From Psychrobacillus sp042885655 (lineage in GTDB: Bacteria > Bacillota > Bacilli > Bacillales_A > Planococcaceae): DNA of 64,000 nt. Below, in pieces: positions 8,018 to 16,304 of this stretch (positions within the stretch are counted from its first letter, which is position 1; every line of letters starts with the position of its first letter). The position numbers and the translations under genes were made by a program. A model generated the notes under the pieces. It saw nothing but the letters and a program-made list of their open reading frames with translations. It searched no databases and had not been told where the DNA came from. The stretch lies in assembly GCF_042885655.1 (NCBI RefSeq), contig NZ_JBHVRO010000013.1:1-64000 (forward strand). Direction: 5' to 3'.

Positions 8018-9325
8018 ATGAACTTGAAATTAGTTAAACTTCTTCCTTTTTATAAATTCGCTACTGAACAAGTATCCATTGGTATCCACGCGGTAGATAC
8101 TACAGGAAAAACAGTGATTTATAACGAAAAAATGAAAGAAATAGAAGGTTTAAATTCTGTTGATGTAGTAGATAGAACTATATTAGAACTTTTTCAATTT
8201 GAACAACAGGATAGTACATTGTTAAAAGTTCTTCATAGTGGAGAACCGGTTTTACGCGTTAAGCAGACTTATTGGAATCGTAACGGGCAGGAGATAACTA
8301 CTATTAATGATACATACCCTGTTTTGGAAGAAGGGGAACTTATTGGAGCAGTTGAATTTTCTAGAGATATTACTGCATTAGAAAAACTAATTTATCAACC
8401 ATTGAAACGGTACAATGAACCAATCACCCTTTCTACCGTCACAGCCGTTTCCCTATCCATGCAAGAAGTATTAGAACGATCACTTAAAGCCGCTCATGTC
8501 CGAATGCCTGTATTATTAATTGGGGAAGCTGGTACTGGGAAAGACTTAATTGCTGAAGGGATTCACAATCAATTATCTCCAGCGAACAATCAATTTATTT
8601 CTCTTTTTTGCCATAGTTCGGATAAACACTTAATTAACAAGTTTAAAAAAGAGCTAGAACATATCACAAACTGTACAATATTTTGTGAAAGAATCGATTT
8701 ATTATCCCTAGAATTACAAAATCAGCTATTGCAAATTTTAAACTCAAATAAAAGTGGGAATAATTTATTTATCGCCAGTATCGGTCAAGATCCTATCGAT
8801 TTAATATCTACAAATAAATTAAGCAAAGAACTGTACTATTACTTTGCAACGGTTACTATTACGATTCCAGCACTTCGTAATCGTACGGATGATATTTTGC
8901 CTTTTACACATGATTACTTTAATCGATACCTCAATCGTTATGGTTCCACTATTAATGAAATAGAGGAAGAAGTCATTCAAGCATTTTTAACATACGAATG
9001 GCCAGGAAACTTGAAGGAACTGGAACTACTATTAGATGAAATTAGTTCCATGATAACTACGGAGCAAGTGTTGAAATTTGATATGCTACCTCTTCATTTC
9101 AAGTTAAAGGTACAAGATTTTAATGAAACAACTAAAAAAGCAGAGGATTTTGTAGTAACTTCCGAAAAAGACATGCTGCCATTAGATGAATACCTTAGAG
9201 AAGCAGAGACGTATTATCTACAAAAAGCATTAGATAAATATGATGGGAACATAACAAAAGCAGCAGAAGCATTAGGTATGAGCCGCCAAAATTTACAATA
9301 CCGACTTAGAAAAATGAAGAAATAA
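8018..9325 (+). CDS. rocR: RocR-like regulator with degenerate AAA+ domain
   Basis: 435 residues. An N-terminal PAS domain (about residues 10-115) closely resembles B. subtilis RocR (GQEITTIN, TYPV, GAVEFSRDIT). The AAA+ domain keeps Walker A GEAGTGKD (about 169-176), but the stretch that should hold the GAFTGA loop is missing: FISLFCHSS runs almost directly into TIFCERIDLL, where a proper Walker B would read LFLDE. The C-terminal Fis-type HTH is intact (NITKAAEALGMSRQNLQYRL). It should bind DNA but probably cannot remodel sigma-54 polymerase. GAGGTG precedes ATG 8018; a GTG three codons earlier overlaps that site. It presumably senses ornithine or arginine and controls the divergent rocA. 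Confidence 0.85.
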   Translation: MNLKLVKLLPFYKFATEQVSIGIHAVDTTGKTVIYNEKMKEIEGLNSVDVVDRTILELFQFEQQDSTLLKVLHSGEPVLRVKQTYWNRNGQEITTINDTYPVLEEGELIGAVEFSRDITALEKLIYQPLKRYNEPITLSTVTAVSLSMQEVLERSLKAAHVRMPVLLIGEAGTGKDLIAEGIHNQLSPANNQFISLFCHSSDKHLINKFKKELEHITNCTIFCERIDLLSLELQNQLLQILNSNKSGNNLFIASIGQDPIDLISTNKLSKELYYYFATVTITIPALRNRTDDILPFTHDYFNRYLNRYGSTINEIEEEVIQAFLTYEWPGNLKELELLLDEISSMITTEQVLKFDMLPLHFKLKVQDFNETTKKAEDFVVTSEKDMLPLDEYLREAETYYLQKALDKYDGNITKAAEALGMSRQNLQYRLRKMKK

Positions 9326-9360
9326 TTATAATAATAATGAGAGTAAGAAAAACCGAGCAA

Positions 9361-9605
9361 AGATACTAACTTAGAAATGCCGTCGATTTCCGCTATGGCG
9401 GTCGCTTTTCGCGGGCATAGCTTCAGTCTCCTAGGCCAACAGGATGTTGGTCATGAAGGCGTTGCCTCAGGGAAGAGGCGCCTTTAGCCTTCCTTCCCTC
9501 TCCTGCGTTCCTGTGTGGCCTTCCGCTCATGCACCTGCCGCTTCGCTTTCGGTGCAGAAAACATCTGCTATTCCCGCAGAAGTCGCCGCCTCCGCTTCAA
9601 TCTTT
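9361..9605 (-). repeat. Mosaic intergenic repeat R1 (module C, minus orientation)
   Basis: GC-rich non-coding stretch. Read on the minus strand it begins near AGCGGAGGCGGCGACT and ends with CCCGCGAAAAGCGACCGCC and GGAAATCGAC, the same start and end motifs seen in the copies at 13.9, 23.3, 23.5, 33.0 and 45.3 kb. It contains the small hairpin CCAACAGGATGTTGG also found at 14.0 kb and, with one change, at 23.3 kb. The spacer between rocR and yugI holds nothing else apart from the yugI terminator. Confidence 0.7.
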
Positions 9606-9619
9606 CTTATTATCTCTGT

Positions 9620-9660
9620 AAAAAAAGAGACCCCGGTTATTGTTAGTTAACAATAATCGG
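9620..9660 (-). terminator. Terminator of yugI
   Basis: Stem CCGATTATTGTTA / TAACAATAACCGG on the minus strand, followed by GGTCTCTTTTTTT. Confidence 0.8.
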
Positions 9661-9676
9661 AATCCCTTTTCAATTA

Positions 9677-10051
9677 TTAGCGGATTGATTGTTTTATCCA
9701 TCCTGCTAATTTTTCTTTTAATGTGTTAAACCCTTCTTGATCATGCTCGGCAACTCGAGCTTGAAGTGTTTTACGTGGCTTGTCATCTTTTTTAGGAATA
9801 GCTGGTTTTTCTTGTAGTTCCCGAATGGACAAACTTATCTTCCCTGATTCATTATCTACTTCTAAAATTTTTACTTCTACTTCTTGACCTACAGTTAAAA
9901 ATTCACCTACTTCTTTCACATAGCCGTAAGTTATTTCAGAAATATGCACAAGTCCCTGAGTTTCTTCATCTAAACTGACGAATGCGCCATAAGGTTGAAT
10001 GCCAGTAACTTTTCCCTTAACAACATCTCCTACCGTAAAATCTTTGATCAT
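9677..10051 (-). CDS. yugI: S1-domain RNA-binding protein, general stress protein 13 (YugI)
   Basis: 124 residues with one S1 RNA-binding fold at about residues 3-73: VVKGKVTGIQPYGAFVSL, then GLVHISEI and VEVKILEVD. The C-terminal 45 residues are charged. Homologues associate with ribosomes and are stress-induced. GGGAG sits eight bases before ATG 10051; a GTG three codons upstream overlaps that site and is less likely. Confidence 0.88.
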   Translation of the reverse strand: MIKDFTVGDVVKGKVTGIQPYGAFVSLDEETQGLVHISEITYGYVKEVGEFLTVGQEVEVKILEVDNESGKISLSIRELQEKPAIPKKDDKPRKTLQARVAEHDQEGFNTLKEKLAGWIKQSIR

Positions 10052-10137
10052 CTTGTTCACTCCCTACTCGTCTATGTTCGTATCTACCCTAACGGTCATG
10101 TTAAATTATAACATAGTAGAAAGAGAGCTAGCAAAAA

Positions 10138-11856
10138 TCACTGGGTTGGCATAAAGGCTGCTCGCCAACCGTTTTCTGTTTGAATAACCCCAAATCCAAT
10201 TTCCCTGTCTTCCAAATTAAGCGTACGGTCTGGATGGAGAGTTAATACTACATACCCCTCTTTATTTGAGCGTTGTTCAAAACGTAGAGAAGAAAACTCC
10301 TTACTTAAATCCGGTATTTTTTCATGCGGAGCATTCATATATTCTTCTTTTGGAATTTGAACATATTGATCATCTTTAATATAGAGTTCATATTTCGATT
10401 CCTCATCTTCTAGTTGTGAACAATAATAATATAATCCAACAATTTCTTCTGGTTTGGCATTTTTCAATACTGTTTGATCATGAGTCTTTGCGAATGATTT
10501 ATACAATCCATGGACACGCTGTAAGAAGTCATTATCCACTAGTGTTTCAGTTTCAGAATTTTTGACCGCCAATCTCTCCGGCATAAACTGCTCCAAATCA
10601 CCATTTTTAGCGAGATGAAGCGCATCTACAATATCACCATAAGAGAAATCGTCCCACGCTTCGGACTTTTTCCATCCCGATTGCTCAAATTCTTTAACTA
10701 TTGGAATTAATAGATAAGGAGAAGGCGAATTCGTTTCTTCATTTGCCATAGTCCTCCAAATCTTTTTGTATTCCTCTTTAACAACGCCATTTTCATCAAA
10801 TACAGGATTCTCGATTGTACCTTTCACTAATAAATAAAATACACTTGTAAAATAAGTTTCCATTTTGGAATCCCCATTAGTTTTCACGTACTCATCCAAT
10901 AGGTAATCTTCCATACTTAATAACGTAGTCATTGTTTCATACAACGGATATATTAATTCCGATGCATAAGTAAATGGCGCTTGTTGCATCATGAGTAAAT
11001 AGCCCTTAGAAATTGGATCTAGTTTTATAGAAAAAATCTCAGAATAATACTGCTCAAAATCAAATGTAAAACGAATATCTAATCCATTTTCGATTATCTC
11101 CATTTTAAGGCCTTGGGATTCTGCGTTTTTCCTCAAGTTATGGAAATCCTTTGAGAGAAATCGTTCATTTTCCAATATTTTATTAATCTTATATAAACCA
11201 TTCACTTTATAAGCAGAAAGTTCATCTTTCTGTTCATCTAACTTTTCGTTCGCATATTCTTTAAAGGAATTGACTTTTAAGTTGTACGCATTTAAAAACT
11301 CAATAGTTTCGGCCTTATCTAAGGTATCTTGCTTCTTTATTTCTGTAACCATTTCAGATGGAAGTTTTATTTTGTCTATAATGCTTTTATAAGCTTCATC
11401 TTGATTAAAGGACGAATTATAGTAAAGAGGATGGTATCTTGAATCCGTGATGTATTGAAAATAACTATCTGCAGAATTTATCAACTCAATTTGTGAAAAC
11501 TCTTCTTCAGGTAGATTCAGCACCTCTCGTCTTTTTTCTCTTGCTATTGGATACTCTTTTTTCAATCTATCAATAAATTCTTTGGCAGATTCGCTTAGTT
11601 GCTCTTCTCCTTGTATTGCATTTTCTTTTAATAAATACGAACTTCCAAGTATTCCGATAATAAATAAACTAGCTATACTAACAGCCCAAATGGTTACTTT
11701 TTGCCATTTTAAAGATTTGTGTCTTTCTACATTTATAGATTGTACTTTCTCATCTTCGAGCTTGCTTAATACTTCGTCCGCATCGAAATTAGAAGGTACT
11801 CTTTCATAGGATGATTTCAATAAATCTAATCGTTCTTCAAGTTCTCTATCGTCCAT
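10138..11856 (-). CDS. Single-pass membrane protein, probable anti-sigma factor
   Basis: 572 residues from ATG 11856, which has GGGGG six bases upstream and overlaps the sigma factor gene by 11 bases. The first about 60 residues are cytoplasmic and charged, one TM segment follows (VTIWAVSIASLFIIGILGSS), then about 490 extracytoplasmic residues without a domain I recognise. Overlap with an ECF sigma gene and an N-in single-TM topology are the hallmarks of anti-sigma factors. The extracellular part is far larger than in most RsiW/RsiX-type proteins and may itself be the sensor. No zinc-binding HxxxCxxC motif is visible in the N-terminus. Confidence 0.6.
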   Translation of the reverse strand: MDDRELEERLDLLKSSYERVPSNFDADEVLSKLEDEKVQSINVERHKSLKWQKVTIWAVSIASLFIIGILGSSYLLKENAIQGEEQLSESAKEFIDRLKKEYPIAREKRREVLNLPEEEFSQIELINSADSYFQYITDSRYHPLYYNSSFNQDEAYKSIIDKIKLPSEMVTEIKKQDTLDKAETIEFLNAYNLKVNSFKEYANEKLDEQKDELSAYKVNGLYKINKILENERFLSKDFHNLRKNAESQGLKMEIIENGLDIRFTFDFEQYYSEIFSIKLDPISKGYLLMMQQAPFTYASELIYPLYETMTTLLSMEDYLLDEYVKTNGDSKMETYFTSVFYLLVKGTIENPVFDENGVVKEEYKKIWRTMANEETNSPSPYLLIPIVKEFEQSGWKKSEAWDDFSYGDIVDALHLAKNGDLEQFMPERLAVKNSETETLVDNDFLQRVHGLYKSFAKTHDQTVLKNAKPEEIVGLYYYCSQLEDEESKYELYIKDDQYVQIPKEEYMNAPHEKIPDLSKEFSSLRFEQRSNKEGYVVLTLHPDRTLNLEDREIGFGVIQTENGWRAAFMPTQ

Positions 11857-12403
11857 GCTTTGCACCCCCATTCTTTGAAAGTAAGCGTTTTAGTTGTCCT
11901 TTTGCACGGAGTAATCTAGTTTTGACTGTCGTTAGCGGGACGTTTAAAACATCTGCGATTTGTTCGTATGATAAATCGTGAAAATAGAACAGAATAATTG
12001 GGTTTCGATATTTTTCATCTAGTGATTGGATTGCATAATGCAGTTCTCTATCTTCCTCAAAAACAACTACTCTATCTTCTGCTGATTTTACGGAATATTT
12101 CATCCCAACTTCATTATTTAGTTTTTCTTCCTTTTCTTTCTCTTTTGATTCTTTTCGGTAATAATCCCTCGTTGTATTTAATGTTATTTTGTATAACCAT
12201 GTTGTAAATCGCTCACGTTTAAACTGATGTAAAAAACGATAAAGCTTTACAAAGACTTCTTGTGTGACATCGGGTATATCATTTACTTTCACGCCACATT
12301 GAAATGCAAATTTTTCAACGGTTCGATGATGTTTTTGAATGAGCTCTGAATAAGCAACTTTGTCTCCTTGCTGCGCTCGCTCGATAAGTTCGAATTCTGA
12401 CAT
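11846..12403 (-). CDS. ECF-type RNA polymerase sigma factor
   Basis: 185 residues. Region 2 includes DIPDVTQEVFVKLYRFLHQF and FTTWLYKITLNTTRDYYR (about residues 43-81). Region 4 includes YRNPIILFYFHDLSYEQIA and VPLTTVKTRLLRAK (about 136-168). No region 1.1 or 3 is present. GAGGGGGAG precedes the ATG. It is followed by an overlapping membrane-protein gene that is probably its anti-sigma factor, and preceded by a candidate autoregulated ECF promoter. Which B. subtilis ECF factor it corresponds to is unclear. Confidence 0.9.
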   Translation of the reverse strand: MSEFELIERAQQGDKVAYSELIQKHHRTVEKFAFQCGVKVNDIPDVTQEVFVKLYRFLHQFKRERFTTWLYKITLNTTRDYYRKESKEKEKEEKLNNEVGMKYSVKSAEDRVVVFEEDRELHYAIQSLDEKYRNPIILFYFHDLSYEQIADVLNVPLTTVKTRLLRAKGQLKRLLSKNGGAKHGR

Positions 12404-12433
12404 TGCTCCCCCTCGCTCTCTATATATAGGTGT

Positions 12434-12460
12434 TACGAAAGATCGTTCAATTATGTTTCA
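12434..12460 (-). promoter_or_regulatory. Putative autoregulated ECF promoter
   Basis: On the minus strand TGAAAC (12455-12460) is followed after 17 bases by CGTA (12434-12437). This is the -35/-10 pair typical of ECF promoters in Bacillus (AAC and CGT elements). It lies about 30 bp upstream of the sigma factor ATG, as expected for positive autoregulation. Confidence 0.65.
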
Positions 12461-12528
12461 CAATTATGGATACATTTTCATAAAAACCTCGTGTACAATA
12501 AGACAGTCCTACAAAAGGAGGAATTACT

Positions 12529-13863
12529 TTGGAAAAAAGAGATCATTTTGGATCGAAGATAGGTTTTATATTAGCTGCCGCTGGAAGTGCAATAGGCTTA
12601 GGAGCGATTTGGAAGTTCCCCTATATGGCAGGAACAAATGGTGGTAGTGTGTTCGTATTACTATTTATCGTATGTACAATTTTAATTGGGCTACCTATTT
12701 TACTTGCGGAATTTATTATTGGAAGAAAGGGACAAGCAGATCCGGTAACTGGATTTAAAAAACTAGCACCTGGAAAGCCATGGTTTATAGTTGGTTGGTC
12801 AGGGTTTATTTTTTCTTTTATCATATTATCTTTTTACAGTGTTGTAGGTGGATGGATTTTATCTTATTTAATGAGAGCAATCACGTTTAGTTTAAATGGG
12901 ACGAGCGAATCATTTTATGAGGACCTTTTTAGTTCAGTTATTTCTAATCCGCTAGAAGTATTGATTGGACAAGGTGTATTCATACTTTTAACGATTTGGA
13001 TTGTATCTGGTGGTATTAAGAGTGGGATTGAGAAGGCAAGTAAATGGATGATGCCCCTTCTACTTATATTCTTTGTTGTATTAGCAATTCGTTCCTTAAC
13101 ACTAGAGGGCGCAATGGAAGGAGTCAAATTTCTCTTTGTACCTGATTGGTCATACTTCACATGGAAAACTGCACTACTTGCTTTAGGACAAGCATTCTTT
13201 TCATTAAGTGTCGGCGTTTCAGCAATGATTACATATGCATCGTATTTACCAAAAGAGACTAATTTAGGGAGTTCATCTCTCAGTGTATCTCTACTTAATA
13301 TTGGAATTTCCATAATGGCTGGTCTTGTAATTTTCCCTGCTGTTTTTGCTCTTGGTTTCTCTCCAGATTCGGGTCCTGGATTAGTATTTATCATTTTACC
13401 AGCTGTGTTTAAGCAAATAATATTTGGTCAGTTTTTCTTAATATTATTTTTTATTTTGTTATTATTTGCAACGCTCACTTCTTCTATCAGCATGCTAGAA
13501 ATAGTTGTTTCTATTGGGATCAAATCAAAATATGACCGTAGAAAACGTGCTGCTTGGATATATGGGTTCTTCATCTTTTTAGTAGGTATACCTAGCGCTT
13601 TATCTTTTGGAGTACTATCGGATATTCACATTTTAGGAATGTCCATTTTTGATTTTGCAGATTTCATCACAAGCAGTTTTGGATTACCACTAGGAGCCTT
13701 ATTTATCTCGTTATTTGCTGGATATGTACTTAAAAAATCGGAACTCTCAAATGAATTGATGCTTAATAATTTCCTTTTACACGCTTGGCATATTATTGTT
13801 AGATACGCTGCACCAATCGCCATTATAATCGTCTTTATTCAAGGAATAATTAAATTGTTTTAA
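12529..13863 (+). CDS. Sodium-dependent transporter, NSS (SNF) family
   Basis: 444 residues with 11-12 TM segments. The N-terminus shows the NSS signature AAAGSAIGLGAIWKFPYMAG (about residues 13-32), which forms the Na+ and substrate site in LeuT-like transporters. It resembles B. subtilis YocR and YhdH. It probably imports an amino acid using the Na+ gradient; the substrate is unknown. AGGAGG sits seven bases before a TTG start at 12529. It is divergent from the ECF sigma operon and is followed by repeat R2 with no clear terminator. Confidence 0.88.
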   Translation: MEKRDHFGSKIGFILAAAGSAIGLGAIWKFPYMAGTNGGSVFVLLFIVCTILIGLPILLAEFIIGRKGQADPVTGFKKLAPGKPWFIVGWSGFIFSFIILSFYSVVGGWILSYLMRAITFSLNGTSESFYEDLFSSVISNPLEVLIGQGVFILLTIWIVSGGIKSGIEKASKWMMPLLLIFFVVLAIRSLTLEGAMEGVKFLFVPDWSYFTWKTALLALGQAFFSLSVGVSAMITYASYLPKETNLGSSSLSVSLLNIGISIMAGLVIFPAVFALGFSPDSGPGLVFIILPAVFKQIIFGQFFLILFFILLLFATLTSSISMLEIVVSIGIKSKYDRRKRAAWIYGFFIFLVGIPSALSFGVLSDIHILGMSIFDFADFITSSFGLPLGALFISLFAGYVLKKSELSNELMLNNFLLHAWHIIVRYAAPIAIIIVFIQGIIKLF

Positions 13864-13870
13864 TGAGAAA

Positions 13871-14170
13871 AGACACCGTAGAAATATCGTAGCTTTCAGC
13901 GTGCATGGCTTTAGTCTTCTCGACCAACAAGAAAGCACAAGCTTATTATTTCGATTAGGCATATTGTCTTTTCTTGTTTGCACTGTGGATTGTAAAAGGT
14001 GGCGACTCCAAGGCCAACAGGATGTTGGTCACGAAGGCGTTGCCACACGATGTGGCGCTCTTAGCCTTTGTTCCTCTGTGGGGCAGATGAGAAATCACAA
14101 CGAACGCGAAAGCGGCGCCCCCGCGGAACGCGTCCACCTGAAACTGAAATCCGCGGTACTGGTTTCTTAG
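13871..14170 (+). repeat. Mosaic intergenic repeat R2 (module C)
   Basis: Contains the entry motif GGTGGCGACTCC, the hairpin CCAACAGGATGTTGG, the block CACGAAGGCGTTGCCACACG shared with the copy at 23.3 kb, and a Pro-Ala-coding-like GC-rich end. Upstream it shares GCATATT...TTGCACTGT with repeat R4 at 33.0 kb. Open frames across it are by-products of its high GC; none has a ribosome binding site. No gene is present between 13863 and 14278. Confidence 0.7.
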
Positions 14171-14277
14171 TGATATACACAAAATATTTGTCACGTTCTT
14201 TCAAAAATGATGTTCTAAAAAGTTTGTGATATAATATACTAATAACTTAAGACTTCTTTGAAAGGATGGATGTAATA

Positions 14278-14490
14278 ATGAAAAAAGAATTACATGAACA
14301 ATTACGTCAATTAAGAGAAGAACGCAACATTTCATTAGAAACACTTGCACTAAAAACAAGAATTGGTACTGGAAAGCTTGAAGCTTATGAAGCAGGCAAT
14401 GAAACTCCTTCTGTACAAACACTACTTAAACTGTCAAATGCATTAGAAGTTCCTGCTTCAAATTTATTAGACGGTCTCCAAAACGCATAA
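14278..14490 (+). CDS. Small XRE-family HTH DNA-binding protein
   Basis: 70 residues, essentially one helix-turn-helix: LRQLREERNISLETLALKT, then KLEAYEAGNETPSVQTLLKL. There is no sensor domain. ATG 14278 has AAAGGA 11 bases upstream; an ATG at 14266 abuts that site and is unlikely. A good -10 TATAAT lies at 14230-14235. It is monocistronic and ends in a strong terminator. Target genes are unknown. Confidence 0.8.
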   Translation: MKKELHEQLRQLREERNISLETLALKTRIGTGKLEAYEAGNETPSVQTLLKLSNALEVPASNLLDGLQNA

Positions 14491-14522
14491 AAGCTTTCGG
14501 TTTCTATACCGAAAGCTTTTTC
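14489..14522 (+). terminator. Terminator of the XRE gene
   Basis: AAGCTTTCGG / CCGAAAGCTT stem with an 8-nt loop and a following T-run. It may also serve the convergent yugE-like gene. Confidence 0.88.
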
Positions 14523-14525
14523 TTT

Positions 14526-14786
14526 TTAGATTATGCATTTCATCTCATATTTTAAAGCGATTAATTTGTACGAAATTTCCACGCATTTTTCTAGTGGAAT
14601 CCACTGTTCAAACGAATGTTCATAAATAGTTTGAATTCGTTTTGCCAATTCAGACGGATGGTCAATAGTTTGAAGATCTGCAACTACATCTGCAGCTTCT
14701 GCGTCATAACTATCGACACCTATATCGAATGGGTCCCATTCTTGTAATGTCCAAACAGCTTTTCGATTCATTTCAATTGAGTCCAT
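14526..14786 (-). CDS. yugE: DUF1871 family protein (YugE-like)
   Basis: 86 residues, soluble and acidic, with the pattern WDPFDIGVDSYDAEAADVV and SFEQWIPLEKCVEISYKL. Length and pattern match B. subtilis YugE, whose function is not known. As in B. subtilis it neighbours patB, here divergently. The start is the ATG at 14786 with AAGGTG upstream. Confidence 0.7.
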   Translation of the reverse strand: MDSIEMNRKAVWTLQEWDPFDIGVDSYDAEAADVVADLQTIDHPSELAKRIQTIYEHSFEQWIPLEKCVEISYKLIALKYEMKCII

Positions 14787-14862
14787 AAATTTTCACCTTA
14801 CTAGTTTTTATTAGTTAGGGTTATAATAACATATTAATCTTAAAATGAAAGAGGGAATTAAT

Positions 14863-16032
14863 TTGTCTGATTTTACAACTGTTTTTCAAAGACGTAATAC
14901 ACATTCAATAAAGTGGGATTTAGTGGAAGACATTTATTCAATTCCAGATGCATCCGAAGTACTACCCATGTGGATTGCAGATATGGATTTTGCGATTCCT
15001 TCATCTATTACCGATGCATTACATAAACGATTGGACCATCCTATTTTTGGTTACTCTTTGGCACCGGAAGAAGCAAAAGCTTCTCTCACTAACTGGTTAC
15101 AAAAAAAGCACCAATTGAAAATAGAAAATAAATGGATCTTGTTTCAGCAAGGGGTTATTCCTTCAATAGCAGCAGTTGTTGAAGCTTTTACAGAAGTAGG
15201 AGACAAAGTCCTTATTCATACACCGGTATATCCCCCATTTACAAATGTACCTGAAAAACTAGGAAGAGTTGTTGAAACTTGCAGACTTATCGAACAAGAT
15301 GGATCATTAGAAATAGATTTTGATGCATTTGAAGAGAAATTAAAATCAGGTGTAAAAGCATTTATACTTTGTAGCCCGCACAACCCAGGTGGAAAAGTGT
15401 GGAGTAAGGAAGACTTAACGAAAATAGCTGCATTATGTCAAAGTAATAATGTTTTAGTTTTGTCAGATGAAATCCACTCCGATTTAGTTTTTAAACCAAA
15501 CAAGCATATTCCAATTTTATCGGTTGCAGAAAATCCTAATAATATCATTACTTTCTTTGCACCTACAAAAACGTTTAACTTAGCAGGAATACAAGCTGCT
15601 ACAATTATTGTTCCTGATGATCAAAAAAGAAATGTATTAGAAGAACAAGCTTTGATGCGAGGACAAATGGAATTGAACGTCTTCTCTTTGACTGCATTTC
15701 AAGCTGCTTATGAATATGGTGAAGCTTGGCTTGAGGAACTTTTAAGAGTTTTATCGTCTAATATGGATTATGTTGTGAATGAATTAACGACCAAAGTAAA
15801 TGGGATAAAAGTGTCGAAACCAGAGGGTACCTATTTATTGTGGATTGACTATCGTGACACCGGATTATCTGAAAAAGAAATGATGGAACTTCTTTTAAGT
15901 AAAGGGAAGCTAGCACTGGAGCCAGGTACAAAATACGGGGAAGTTGGAAATGGCTTTTTACGTATGAATGTAGCTTGCCCAAGAGTGACTGTAGAAGATG
16001 GAGTCGCACGATTTATAAAAGCATTAACATAA
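14863..16032 (+). CDS. patB: Cystathionine beta-lyase (MalY/PatB type C-S lyase)
   Basis: 389 residues (B. subtilis PatB 387). It is a fold-type I PLP enzyme that cleaves cystathionine or cysteine conjugates to homocysteine or thiols, pyruvate and ammonia. Visible motifs are VLPMWIADMDFAIP near the N-terminus, LCSPHNPGGKVW, LVLSDEIHSDLVF and the PLP lysine in APTKTFNLAG (about residue 235). GAGGG lies seven bases before TTG 14863, which I prefer over the ATG at 14845 that has no ribosome binding site. Confidence 0.88.
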   Translation: MSDFTTVFQRRNTHSIKWDLVEDIYSIPDASEVLPMWIADMDFAIPSSITDALHKRLDHPIFGYSLAPEEAKASLTNWLQKKHQLKIENKWILFQQGVIPSIAAVVEAFTEVGDKVLIHTPVYPPFTNVPEKLGRVVETCRLIEQDGSLEIDFDAFEEKLKSGVKAFILCSPHNPGGKVWSKEDLTKIAALCQSNNVLVLSDEIHSDLVFKPNKHIPILSVAENPNNIITFFAPTKTFNLAGIQAATIIVPDDQKRNVLEEQALMRGQMELNVFSLTAFQAAYEYGEAWLEELLRVLSSNMDYVVNELTTKVNGIKVSKPEGTYLLWIDYRDTGLSEKEMMELLLSKGKLALEPGTKYGEVGNGFLRMNVACPRVTVEDGVARFIKALT

Positions 16033-16047
16033 TTATAGACCCATAAT

Positions 16048-16083
16048 AAAAGGATTCAACTCAGTTTTGAGTTGAATCCTTTT
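16048..16083. terminator. Bidirectional terminator
   Basis: Perfect 16-bp stem AAAAGGATTCAACTCA and its complement with a 4-nt loop. It ends patB and overlaps the last codons of the convergent small membrane-protein gene. Confidence 0.9.
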
Positions 16084-16288
16084 CCATTTGTTCTTTTTTA
16101 GCTTGCATTACTTGTGCTTCTATTTCTCTAGCTTTCTCTGCATCTCTATTAGATTTTTTCATTAACCATCTAAATAATAGTATGCAAATACCTATTAGTA
16201 TAAATAATTCAATCACAACAGGAATGTATTCTCGTTTGTCTTCAGGAAAATATAAGTATAAAAAACCTAGCTGTAAAAAATGAAACAT
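16061..16288 (-). CDS. Small single-TM protein of unknown function
   Basis: 75 residues. One TM segment (YIPVVIELFILIGICILLF, about residues 21-39) is followed by a charged, probably helical cytoplasmic tail rich in Lys, Glu and Gln. AGGGAAG lies upstream of the ATG. It lies 16 bp downstream of the cyclophilin lipoprotein gene and ends within the shared terminator, so it is probably co-transcribed with that gene. I do not recognise a family. Confidence 0.65.
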   Translation of the reverse strand: MFHFLQLGFLYLYFPEDKREYIPVVIELFILIGICILLFRWLMKKSNRDAEKAREIEAQVMQAKKEQMEKDSTQN

Positions 16289-16304
16289 CTCGACACTTCC
16301 CTAT

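Noticed and set aside
9444..9650. 68-codon frame rich in Ala/Ser/Pro
   Set aside because: By-product of repeat R1; it runs into the yugI terminator.
13901..14194. Open frames on both strands in the GC-rich region after the NSS transporter
   Set aside because: They coincide with mosaic repeat R2, lack ribosome binding sites and are not conserved in frame among repeat copies.
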